Below, in pieces: positions 25,278 through 33,148 of a DNA stretch of 64,000 nt. The notes beneath the pieces were generated by a model. It saw only the letters and a list, made by a program, of their open reading frames with translations. It had not been told where the DNA came from and did not search any database. Numbering within the stretch: the first letter of the stretch is position 1; each line of letters starts with the position of its first letter. The DNA comes from Burkholderia sp. NRF60-BP8 (lineage in GTDB: Bacteria > Pseudomonadota > Gammaproteobacteria > Burkholderiales > Burkholderiaceae), in contig NZ_CP013372.1 of assembly GCF_001522585.2 (NCBI RefSeq), positions 434,001-498,000 on the forward strand, written 5' to 3'. Made by a program: the position numbers and the translations under genes.

Positions 25278-26429
25278 ATGACGTTCCGCATTCGTTCGCT
25301 TTCCGGCGTTGCGCTGACCGCCGCGCTTCTCGCGTTCCAGACGGGCGCGGCCCACGCACAGGAGACGATCGTCAAGGTCGGCGTGGCCGGCCCGCTCACG
25401 GGCGGCGGCGCCGCATACGGCAAAGACATCGAGAACGGCGTGCGCATGGCGGTCGACGAAGCGAATGCCGCGCGCACGACCGTCGGCGGCAAGCCGGTGA
25501 AATTCGTCATAGCGTCGCAGGACGACCAGAGCGATCCGCGCACCGGCGTGCAGGCCGCGCAGCAGCTCGCCGACGCGCAGGTGGCCGTTGTGATCGGCCA
25601 CTTCAATTCGGGCACGACGCTGCCCGCGTCGAAGATCTACGCGAAGGCCGGCATTCCGATGATCACGCCGTCGGCGACCAATCCCGACATCACGCGCGCC
25701 GGGCTCGATACCGTGTACCGCGTGATCGCGACCGACACGCAGAACGCCGGCAACGCCGGTGCGTATGCGGCGAGCGTGACGAAGGCGAAGCGCATCGCGA
25801 TCATCGACGATCGCACCGCGTTCGGCCAGGGCGAAGCCGACGAGTTCGAGAAGGCCGTGAAGGCGAACGGCGGCACGATCGTCGCGCGCGAATTCACGAA
25901 CGACAAGGCCGTCGACTTCAGCGCGCAGCTCACGAAGATCAAGAGCACGAATGCCGACCTCGTGTTCTTCGGCGGCCTCGACGCACAGGCCGCGATGCTC
26001 GTGAAGCGCATGCGCCAGCTCGGCATTCGCGCGCAGTTCCTCGCGGGCGGCGGCGTGATGAACGCGAACTTCATCCGGCTGGCCGGCAACGCGGCCGAAG
26101 GCGCGTCGGTGTGGGAGTACGGGCAGCCGCTGTCGCGTCTGGCGAAGGGCAAGCTGTTCGAAACGAAATTCAAGCAGAAGTACGGCGTTGACATGCTCGC
26201 GTATGCGCCGTTCGCGTACGACGCGACGTGGATCGCGATCAACGCGATGCAGAAGGCGAACTCGACGAAGCCGGCCGATTTCAACGGTGCGCTGAAGGGC
26301 ACGCGCTATGACGGCATCACAGGCACGATCGCATTCACGAACACGGGCGACCTGAAGAGCCCGAGCTCGACGCTGTATGAAGTGAAGAACGCCGCGTGGC
26401 AGCCCGTCACGACGAAATCGGCGGACTGA
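25278..26429 (+). CDS. Branched-chain amino-acid ABC transporter substrate-binding protein (LivK-like)
   Basis: A 383-residue periplasmic protein with a signal peptide (to AHA, about residue 28), then VKVGVAGPLTGGGAAYGKDIENGVRMAVDEAN, VVIGHFNSGTTLPASKIYAKAGIPMITPSATNP and IIDDRTAFGQGEADEF, the classic type I Leu/Ile/Val-binding fold. The membrane and ATPase components are not nearby, so it may be an orphan or use a distant permease. It is followed by an FAD amino-acid-oxidase-like gene. Confidence 0.9.
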   Translation: MTFRIRSLSGVALTAALLAFQTGAAHAQETIVKVGVAGPLTGGGAAYGKDIENGVRMAVDEANAARTTVGGKPVKFVIASQDDQSDPRTGVQAAQQLADAQVAVVIGHFNSGTTLPASKIYAKAGIPMITPSATNPDITRAGLDTVYRVIATDTQNAGNAGAYAASVTKAKRIAIIDDRTAFGQGEADEFEKAVKANGGTIVAREFTNDKAVDFSAQLTKIKSTNADLVFFGGLDAQAAMLVKRMRQLGIRAQFLAGGGVMNANFIRLAGNAAEGASVWEYGQPLSRLAKGKLFETKFKQKYGVDMLAYAPFAYDATWIAINAMQKANSTKPADFNGALKGTRYDGITGTIAFTNTGDLKSPSSTLYEVKNAAWQPVTTKSAD

Positions 26430-26632
26430 ACGCAACACGGGCGAGCGGGCTTTCGCGGCGATGCCGGACGTGCTGAAATAGCCGGAGCGATCGTCGACGA
26501 AGCCTGCCCGCGCGACGCCGCGCGAGGCGCGGCACGAACCAGCCACGGGCGCGGCCGGCCGGCGGAGGCCGGCGCCAAGCCCGTCATCAGCGTGAGCGGC
26601 CCCAAGCCTTTTACGTGCAACCGGAGTCAGTC

Positions 26633-27805
26633 GTGAGTTCTCAAGTCGTCATCGTCGGCGGTGGTGTGATCGGCAGCTCGATCGCGTATTTCCTGCGCGC
26701 CACCGATCCCACGGTCGCCGTGACCGTCATCGAACGCGATCCCACCTATGCGAGATCGTCGTCGGCGCTGTCGGCCGCGTCGATTCGCCAGCAGTTCTCC
26801 ACGCCGCTGTCGATCGAGATGTCGCTGTTCGGCATCGACTTCCTGCGCACGATCGGCGAACGGCTCGAAGTGGACGGCAACCGGCCGTCGATCGATCTGC
26901 ACGAAGGCGGTTACCTGTTCCTCGCGACGCCGGCCGGCGACGCGACGCTGCGCGAGAACCATGCGCTGCAGACGCGCCTCGGCGCCGATATCCGGCTGAT
27001 GGACGGCGCCGCGCTGCGCGCGAAGTTTCCGTGGCTCAACGTCGACGATCTCGTGTCGGGCGCGTACGGCGTGAGCGGCGAAGGCTGGTTCGACGGCTAC
27101 GGGCTCGTGCAGGCGCTGCGCAAGAAGGCGCAGGCGCTCGGCGCGCGCTACGTGGCCGCCGACGTGAAGGACGTCGTGCGCGACGGCCGCCGGATCACGC
27201 ATGTCGTGACGGGCGACGGCGAGCGCTACGCATGCGACACGCTGGTCAACGCGGCCGGCGCGTGGACGCGCGCGCTGTCGTCGATGATGGGCATCGACAT
27301 TCCCGTGTATGCGCGTCGGCGCAGCATCTTCAACGTATCGTCGCCGGCGAAGCTCGCCGATTGCCCGCTGCTGATCGACCCGACCGGCGTGTATTTCCGG
27401 CCGGAAGGGCGGACGTATATCTGCGGCACGTCGCCGAGCCCGGATCGCGACCCGGACGACCTGCCGCTCGACGAAGTCGATCACGCGCTGTTCGACGACG
27501 TGATCTGGCCGACGCTCGCGCACCGCGTGCCGGAATTCGAGGCGTTGCGCGTCGAGAACTGCTGGTCCGGTTACTACGAGTACAACGTGTTCGATCACAA
27601 CGCGATCATCGGCTACCACCCCGAACTCGACAACGTCGTGTTCGCGAACGGCTACAGCGGCCACGGGCTGCAGCAAGGGCCGGCGACCGGGCGTGGCGTC
27701 AGCGAACTCATTCTGGGCGGGCGTTACGACACGCTCGACCTGTCGTCGCTCGGCTGGGCGCGCGTGCTCGAAAACCGGCCGATCGTCGAAAAGAACGTCG
27801 TGTAG
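26633..27805 (+). CDS. FAD-dependent oxidoreductase, DAO family
   Basis: A 390-residue D-amino-acid-oxidase-fold protein. The Rossmann FAD motif VVIVGGGVIGSSIAYFL is at the N-terminus, VNAAGAWTR in the middle, and FANGYSGHGLQQGPATGRGVSELI near the end completes FAD binding. Likely an amine, sarcosine or FOXRED1-like dehydrogenase. GTG at 26633 is taken as start since GGAG lies 7 bases before it; another GTG six codons upstream lacks a ribosome site. Substrate unknown; the preceding binding protein hints at an amino acid. Confidence 0.82.
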   Translation: MSSQVVIVGGGVIGSSIAYFLRATDPTVAVTVIERDPTYARSSSALSAASIRQQFSTPLSIEMSLFGIDFLRTIGERLEVDGNRPSIDLHEGGYLFLATPAGDATLRENHALQTRLGADIRLMDGAALRAKFPWLNVDDLVSGAYGVSGEGWFDGYGLVQALRKKAQALGARYVAADVKDVVRDGRRITHVVTGDGERYACDTLVNAAGAWTRALSSMMGIDIPVYARRRSIFNVSSPAKLADCPLLIDPTGVYFRPEGRTYICGTSPSPDRDPDDLPLDEVDHALFDDVIWPTLAHRVPEFEALRVENCWSGYYEYNVFDHNAIIGYHPELDNVVFANGYSGHGLQQGPATGRGVSELILGGRYDTLDLSSLGWARVLENRPIVEKNVV

Positions 27806-27863
27806 CGCGGCGTGACCGCCCGGTGTGGGGTGGGCGGGATTCTCCTTGTGTCTCAAACCCGTT

Positions 27864-27888
27864 GGCCCGGCTCCGTCGGGCCTTTTTT
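27864..27888 (+). terminator. Rho-independent terminator
   Basis: Stem GGCCCG / CGGGCC with a 7-base loop followed by six T, 59 bp after the oxidoreductase stop. Confidence 0.85.
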
Positions 27889-27991
27889 CATGGTCGGCGC
27901 GCCGCGCCGTGCTCGATGTCGCCGATGCCGGGATGTGGCAACATCGCGGAGGTTTCGACACACGATCTTTACTCGAGCAACGGGGGCCGGG

Positions 27992-28207
27992 ATGAGCGAC
28001 ATCGCCATCGATATACCGTGGCCGGTCATGATGCTGATTCTGGGTGTCAGCTATTGGCCATTGTGGCTGCTTGTCGGAGCAGGGTTGATGTATTTCGGTG
28101 TAACGCGTCTGCGCGGGGTCGGGCGTGTTGCCTGTACGGTCGTTGCGGTCTTGTTCATTCTTTATACCGGCCTGGGCTTGTACGTGATGCTTGCCAGGTC
28201 ACGATAG
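27992..28207 (+). CDS. Small two-helix membrane protein
   Basis: A 71-residue protein, MSDIAIDIPWPVMMLILGVSY at the start, with two hydrophobic segments (about 10-36 and 46-66) separated by a basic turn (RLRGVGR). Base composition is more AT-rich than the neighbours. It has its own terminator downstream. No family recognised; function unknown. Confidence 0.6.
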   Translation: MSDIAIDIPWPVMMLILGVSYWPLWLLVGAGLMYFGVTRLRGVGRVACTVVAVLFILYTGLGLYVMLARSR

Positions 28208-28312
28208 CGATGCGGTCGGCCGGAAGCGGCGTGACGTCGATTCATGGATGTCGCGACACGTCATGCGCCGCGCTGGACGCGAGGAAGCGATCGATCTGCG
28301 CGGAACGACACG

Positions 28313-28335
28313 GGCCCGGCTTCGCCGGGCCTTTT
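28313..28335 (+). terminator. Rho-independent terminator
   Basis: GGCCCGGC and GCCGGGCC form an 8-bp stem with loop TTC, then TTTT. It serves the small membrane-protein transcript. Confidence 0.75.
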
Positions 28336-28347
28336 CCATTCCGCTCG

Positions 28348-29529
28348 CTACCGAACGCCATAAATCGCGTCCCGCAGATCGAGCGTGTACTGCCCGTTCA
28401 TGCCTTCGTAAAGGGTGTTCGACAGCGACACGACGGTGAGCCCGCGTGCGCGGTCGACGAACCACGAGTGACCGTAGACGCCGCCCCAGCGCCAGGTGCC
28501 GACGGATTCCGGCGACGCGGCCGCCTGCGGGTCGTGCAGCACCGAGAAGCCGATTCCGAAGCCCGCGCCCGGCAGGTCCGGCAATTCGAAATCGCCGGTT
28601 TGCACGCGGCCCATCTCGTCGACGAGCTCGGCGGGCAGGATCGCGCCGCCGCCCGCACGCAGCGTGTCCAGCACCGTCAGCACGTCGCCGGCGGTGCCGA
28701 CCATCCCGGCGCCACCCGATGCGAACGCGTGTGCATTCAGCGCGCGCGACGGCGAGTACGTGACGCCGACGAACCCTTCGACGATGGGCACCGTCTCGTT
28801 CTCCGCGAGCCGGTGCGGCTGCGGCGTGTCGTTGACGTACGGCGTGGCTAGCCGCGCGGGATCGCGTGCGACGAAGGCCGTGTCGCGTGCGCCGAGCGGG
28901 CGCAGCACGAGCGCATCGACCGCATCGGCGAGCGGCACGCCGCAGACGGCCTCGATCAGCGCACCGACGACGTCGATCGACAGCGAATAGTTCCAGCGGG
29001 TGCCGGGTGCGAACAGCAGCGGCACGCTGGCGATCCGGCGCAGGTTTTCGGCGAGCGTGATCGATGCGCCATCGAGCCCGTCGGAGACGCCGGCGCGCGC
29101 GTAGGGGCCGTTTGCGTCGGTTTCGTTGAAGCGATAGTCGAGACCGGCGGTATGCACGAGCAACTGGCGCACCGTGATCGTCGGCACGCGGCCGTCGGGG
29201 AGTGCCGGACGGAACGCGGGCAGCCAGCGCGTGACGTCCTCGTCGAGCGACAGCTTGCGTTGCGCGACGAGCGCCATCGCGGCCGCCGAGACGATCGGCT
29301 TCGTCACCGACGCGAGCCGGAACAGCGTGTCCTCGCGCATCGGCGTACGCGATTCGCGGTCCGCGAACCCGGCCGCGCGGCGATAGACGAGTTCGCCGTC
29401 GCGGGCGACGAGGACGACCGCGCCGACGAGGCGCTGCATGTCGAGCTGGCGGGACAGGACCGCGTCGACGCGCTCGGCGAGCGCGGGATCGGTTGACGAC
29501 TGCAGTGACGATGCGGGAGAGGAGGTCAT
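28348..29529 (-). CDS. Serine hydrolase, class C beta-lactamase/esterase (EstB-like) family
   Basis: A 393-residue protein with the S-x-x-K nucleophile motif at S74-V-T-K77, the catalytic tyrosine Y181 in WNYSLSIDVVG and a third-box-like GHSWFVD near the C-terminus. No signal peptide is evident, so a cytoplasmic esterase or peptidase is likelier than a true beta-lactamase. Family knowledge: EstB-type enzymes hydrolyse esters with this catalytic set. The start is the ATG before TSSPASS; upstream in-frame ATGs exist. Lone gene; substrate unknown. Confidence 0.85.
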   Translation of the reverse strand: MTSSPASSLQSSTDPALAERVDAVLSRQLDMQRLVGAVVLVARDGELVYRRAAGFADRESRTPMREDTLFRLASVTKPIVSAAAMALVAQRKLSLDEDVTRWLPAFRPALPDGRVPTITVRQLLVHTAGLDYRFNETDANGPYARAGVSDGLDGASITLAENLRRIASVPLLFAPGTRWNYSLSIDVVGALIEAVCGVPLADAVDALVLRPLGARDTAFVARDPARLATPYVNDTPQPHRLAENETVPIVEGFVGVTYSPSRALNAHAFASGGAGMVGTAGDVLTVLDTLRAGGGAILPAELVDEMGRVQTGDFELPDLPGAGFGIGFSVLHDPQAAASPESVGTWRWGGVYGHSWFVDRARGLTVVSLSNTLYEGMNGQYTLDLRDAIYGVR

Positions 29530-29806
29530 CGAGATTTCCGTCGTGAAGGGGCCGTTCGACATGTTATGGGATGCCTGGCGCACGCGTCGTTAACCCGTAC
29601 GCGGAGCGGGGCGATGTGGGCGGCGCGGGCTCGCGGCGACGAACACCCGGCCCGGCAGCCGACAAAATATGCGCCAATCGGCCGGCGGCGTTCGTTAGAA
29701 TCTGCTTTCGTCGAGGCAATGACGCATTTGCATTGGTGCAGAGCAGTATCGAATCGAAGACGTGGCTTGTCCCGATTCCATCGTTCATCTTTCACCGGAG
29801 GCGAGC

Positions 29807-30934
29807 ATGCCAGGTTTACTTCCCGATGTTGACCGCGAGGGGCTCCTCGAATATTCGGTGGTGTACACCGATCGCTCGGTCAATCATATGTCGCAGCGCT
29901 TCCAGGGCGTCATGCGCGACATCTCCGCCACGCTGAATAAAGTCTACAACGCGAAGTCGGTCGCGATCGTCCCGGGCAGCGGCACGTTCGGCATGGAAGC
30001 CGTGGCGCGACAGTTCGCGACGAACAAGAAGTGCCTCGTCATCCGCAACGGCTGGTTCAGCTTCCGCTGGTCGCAGATTTTCGACATGGGCAGCATCCCG
30101 TCCGAAACGACGGTGCTGAAGGCGCGTCCGGTCGAAGCCGGCAGGCAGGCCGCCTATGCGCCGGCGCCGATCGACGAAGTGGTCGCCGCGATCAAGGAAA
30201 ACAAACCCGATCTCGTGTTCGCGCCGCACGTCGAAACCGCGTCCGGCATGATGCTGCCCGATGCGTACCTGCGCGCGGTGGCCGATGCCGTGCATGCGGT
30301 CGGCGGCATGTTCGTGCTGGATTGCATCGCGTCGGGCACCGTGTGGGTCGACATGCAGGCGAGCGGCGTCGACATCCTGATCAGCGCGCCGCAAAAGGGC
30401 TGGAGCGCATCGCCGTGTTGCGCGATGGTCATGTTGAGCCCGCTCGCGCGCGAACGCATCGATGCGACGACCAGCACCAGCTTCGCGTGCGATCTGCACA
30501 AGTGGCTGCAGATCATGGAAGCGTACGAGGGCGGCGGGTTCGCGTATCACGCGACGATGCCCACGGACAGCCTCACGACGCTGCGCGACGTGATGAAGGA
30601 AACCGATGCGTACGGTTTCGACAAGGTGAAGGCGGAACAGCTCGAGCTCGGCGAGCGCATTCGTGCGCTGCTGACGGAGAAGGGGTTCAGGAGCGTGGCC
30701 GCGGCAGGATTCGAGGCGCCGGGTGTCGTGGTGAGCTACACGGACGATGACGGTATTCGCACCGGAAAGAAATTCGCCGATGTCGGTGTGCAGATCGCGG
30801 CGGGCGTGCCGTTGCAATGCGACGAGCCGGAGGATTTCAAGACGTTCCGGCTCGGGTTGTTCGGTCTCGACAAGCTGCACGATGTCGACGGCGCGGTGAA
30901 GCGGTTTGCCGATGCGTTGAACCGGATTCTTTGA
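29807..30934 (+). CDS. Class V aminotransferase (alanine-glyoxylate/serine-pyruvate type)
   Basis: A 375-residue PLP enzyme. PGSGTFGMEAVARQF is the cofactor-phosphate loop, FVLDCIASGTVWVDMQASGVDILISAPQKGW holds the PLP-binding aspartate region and the Schiff-base lysine K197. Family reactions include alanine-glyoxylate, serine-pyruvate or phosphonate transamination. GGAGG lies 5 bases before the ATG. No pathway partner is adjacent, so the substrate is open. Confidence 0.85.
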   Translation: MPGLLPDVDREGLLEYSVVYTDRSVNHMSQRFQGVMRDISATLNKVYNAKSVAIVPGSGTFGMEAVARQFATNKKCLVIRNGWFSFRWSQIFDMGSIPSETTVLKARPVEAGRQAAYAPAPIDEVVAAIKENKPDLVFAPHVETASGMMLPDAYLRAVADAVHAVGGMFVLDCIASGTVWVDMQASGVDILISAPQKGWSASPCCAMVMLSPLARERIDATTSTSFACDLHKWLQIMEAYEGGGFAYHATMPTDSLTTLRDVMKETDAYGFDKVKAEQLELGERIRALLTEKGFRSVAAAGFEAPGVVVSYTDDDGIRTGKKFADVGVQIAAGVPLQCDEPEDFKTFRLGLFGLDKLHDVDGAVKRFADALNRIL

Positions 30935-31030
30935 GGCGGTCGTGCGCAACGGGCTGCGCCGGCGGTTGCCGCGCGTTCGTCGAGCGGCGGCTTCCGGATC
31001 GTTGAAAACCCGACCGTTCAGGAGCGTGAC

Positions 31031-31600
31031 ATGACCGAAGGCGCGCTGACGTTTGCCAGTCAAGCCGAATGGGAAAGCTGGCTGGAAAAAAACGGCGGCG
31101 CGTCGACCGGCGCATGGCTGCGGCTCGCGAAAAAAGGCGCGGGGCAGCGAACCGTCACCTACGAAGAGGCGGTGGAAAGCGCCCTCTGCCACGGCTGGAT
31201 CGATGGCCAAAAGAAGGCCGAGAGCGAGCAATACTGGTTGCAGCGTTTCACCCCACGCTCGGCGAAAAGCATCTGGTCCAGGCTCAACAAGGACAAGGCC
31301 GAAGCGCTGATCGCCGCAGGAAGAATGTGGCCGGCCGGCATGGACGAAATCGAGAGGGCGAGGAAGGACGGCCGCTGGGAGGCGGCCTATACGTCGGCCA
31401 GCAACTCGATCGTGCCGGACGATCTGCAGGCGGCGCTGGACGCCAATCCGAAAGCCGCGAAGTTTTTTGCGACGCTGAACAGCCGCAATCGCTATGCGAT
31501 CCTGTTTCGGATACAGAACGCGAAGAAGCCGGAAACACGGGCGCGAAAGATCGCGGAATTCATCGACATGCTCAAGCGGGGCGAGACGTTTCATCCGTAG
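31031..31600 (+). CDS. YdeI-family protein
   Basis: A 189-residue YdeI-type protein. The conserved start FASQAEWESWLEKNGGASTGAWLRLAKKGAG leads to TYEEAVESALCHGWIDGQKKAESEQYWLQRFTPRSAKSIWSRLNKDKAEALI and a helical C-terminal domain with ALDANPKAAKFFATLNSRNRYAILFRI. Members are cytosolic and have been linked to stress or antimicrobial-peptide resistance, but no mechanism is known. Lone gene at the left edge of the accessory stretch. Confidence 0.85.
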   Translation: MTEGALTFASQAEWESWLEKNGGASTGAWLRLAKKGAGQRTVTYEEAVESALCHGWIDGQKKAESEQYWLQRFTPRSAKSIWSRLNKDKAEALIAAGRMWPAGMDEIERARKDGRWEAAYTSASNSIVPDDLQAALDANPKAAKFFATLNSRNRYAILFRIQNAKKPETRARKIAEFIDMLKRGETFHP

Positions 31601-31971
31601 GGCTTTGGCACCGGTGGCATACCAGAAGAAGCATGACTGGCCGAGAACAGCCGGAAGCGGGCGGCTGCCGCCACTTGACGGCGGCAGCGTTCAATTATTC
31701 GGCATGCCGAGGTCGGTTGCGTCGCATACGGATTCAACTATGCGACATGGGCTTCGCGTACGGGATCGATTTAGTCGGCGTGACATGAAAAATTCGTTTT
31801 TTTGATTTTATGGGTAATTACGTTTATAAAAATAAAACAATAGATATGTAGTCGTGTCGATGATTTACATATCCCTGACGAAATTGACAGCTGCATTTCA
31901 TCTAAATGTTAGTTTAAATGGATGTGCAGCGAAATCGGTCATTTCGATTAATGAAATAATCAGGAGGGAAT
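31601..31971. other. AT-rich intergenic region at the start of the accessory stretch
   Basis: About 370 bp. A perfect 9-bp hairpin (GCTGCCGCC / GGCGGCAGC, 31664-31688) without T-run lies at its left side. From about 31780 the DNA becomes conspicuously AT-rich with A/T tracts, unlike the flanking genome, and probably contains the nuclease gene promoter. No gene is seen. Confidence 0.6.
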
Positions 31972-33069
31972 GTGATTCATCGAATGCTTTTTGCCGGTGC
32001 GATTGTGCTTGCGACGGCGATGCCGGCTCATGCGGAAAGTGCGACGGATGTTTCTCCCATTTGCACGACAGTCCGGACCGAACCGACCAGGGACTCGCTA
32101 TTGAGTCGAAGCAGTTATTGCCAGAAAACGGTCCCGCTCGAATATGTCGCGAAGGACAATCAAAACAATGAAATCGGGCGAGTGGCTATCGAGGCCTACG
32201 CGTATTCCGACAATCCGTCGAATCAGCTTGCGTGGCCATTGAAGTTCCGATTTCGCACCCGCGTCATTTCCGGCAATCCGGGCGGCCTGATGATCAAGCC
32301 CGTCGTCGAATGCGGATCGGATTGCACGGTTGCGCCCAATGCCGGCGTGCCGCTTGCCCTCGGCGGATTGTCCAACGAGATATCGGTGATGGTTACGCCG
32401 AACATGGGAGCCAATAACCCGCTCAGGTTCAGTCCGACCCTCGAGTATCGGGTCGCGAAGTCGGGGGACTCGTTCGAGAACGGAGCAAGCGTGAGTCCGT
32501 ACGCGGGTGTGGGTTATATTCCCGACATTCGATGCGACGTCGCGCTCGTCAAGAGCAACTCGCAAGGATGTGTCTACGCGGACGCACCGGCGGTTCTCCG
32601 TACCATTGTCGCCACGAATCCCGACGTCGATGAATCGGCGATCCATATTCGCGAAGCGCAAGCGGCCGGGCGGCCCGGCAAGTTCGTGCCGAAGGGAGAC
32701 GGCACGATTTTTCCCGATACTTGGGAGTCCCGGCCGCTGACACGCACGCGCGACGCAACGCTTCGGCGCGACAATCGGGATGCATCCAAGAAGCAATGCG
32801 TTGCGAAATACGGCTCGGTTAACGGTCAGTGCACGTTCACCGGCGATCCGGACGAAACGCCGACCGATTGCGATTGCGACGAGTATCCGTTTGCGTCGAC
32901 CGAGCAGGGTGCATCGAGTGACCCGGAAGTATCGGTCAAGCGTATCGATGCCAGCGATAATCGACGCGCGGGCGCTTTTCTCGGCAATTTCTATTTGAAC
33001 CAGCGCGTGCTCGACCAAGAGAATTTCTACGTCGACGTCGGATCTCAGCAGCCTGCCGCAAAACGTTGA
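31972..33069 (+). CDS. Secreted protein with C-terminal NucA/NucB-type deoxyribonuclease domain
   Basis: A 365-residue protein with a signal peptide (MIHRMLFAGAIVLATAMPAHA), a Cys-containing N-terminal beta-rich region of unknown family, and a C-terminal domain with NRDASKKQC and CDCDEYPFASTEQGA (C302-D303-E304), the hallmark of NucA/NucB DNases of sporulating bacilli. Such enzymes are metal-independent extracellular nonspecific DNases. It may act as a secreted toxin or nutrient nuclease. GTG is used as start because AGGAGGG lies just upstream; ATG four codons on is possible. Composition is lower in GC than neighbours. The MoeA-SUKH gene follows by 79 bp. Confidence 0.75.
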   Translation: MIHRMLFAGAIVLATAMPAHAESATDVSPICTTVRTEPTRDSLLSRSSYCQKTVPLEYVAKDNQNNEIGRVAIEAYAYSDNPSNQLAWPLKFRFRTRVISGNPGGLMIKPVVECGSDCTVAPNAGVPLALGGLSNEISVMVTPNMGANNPLRFSPTLEYRVAKSGDSFENGASVSPYAGVGYIPDIRCDVALVKSNSQGCVYADAPAVLRTIVATNPDVDESAIHIREAQAAGRPGKFVPKGDGTIFPDTWESRPLTRTRDATLRRDNRDASKKQCVAKYGSVNGQCTFTGDPDETPTDCDCDEYPFASTEQGASSDPEVSVKRIDASDNRRAGAFLGNFYLNQRVLDQENFYVDVGSQQPAAKR

Positions 33070-33148
33070 GCCGCTGGGGAAAAGGAAAACCGTACCGTTG
33101 CCGCGGTTCGCGGGTGACCCCAAACCGCGGCATGAAAACATTCACCAC

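Noticed and set aside
31664..31688. Hairpin after the YdeI gene as an intrinsic terminator
   Set aside because: The stem is perfect but there is no T-run; left as a hairpin only.
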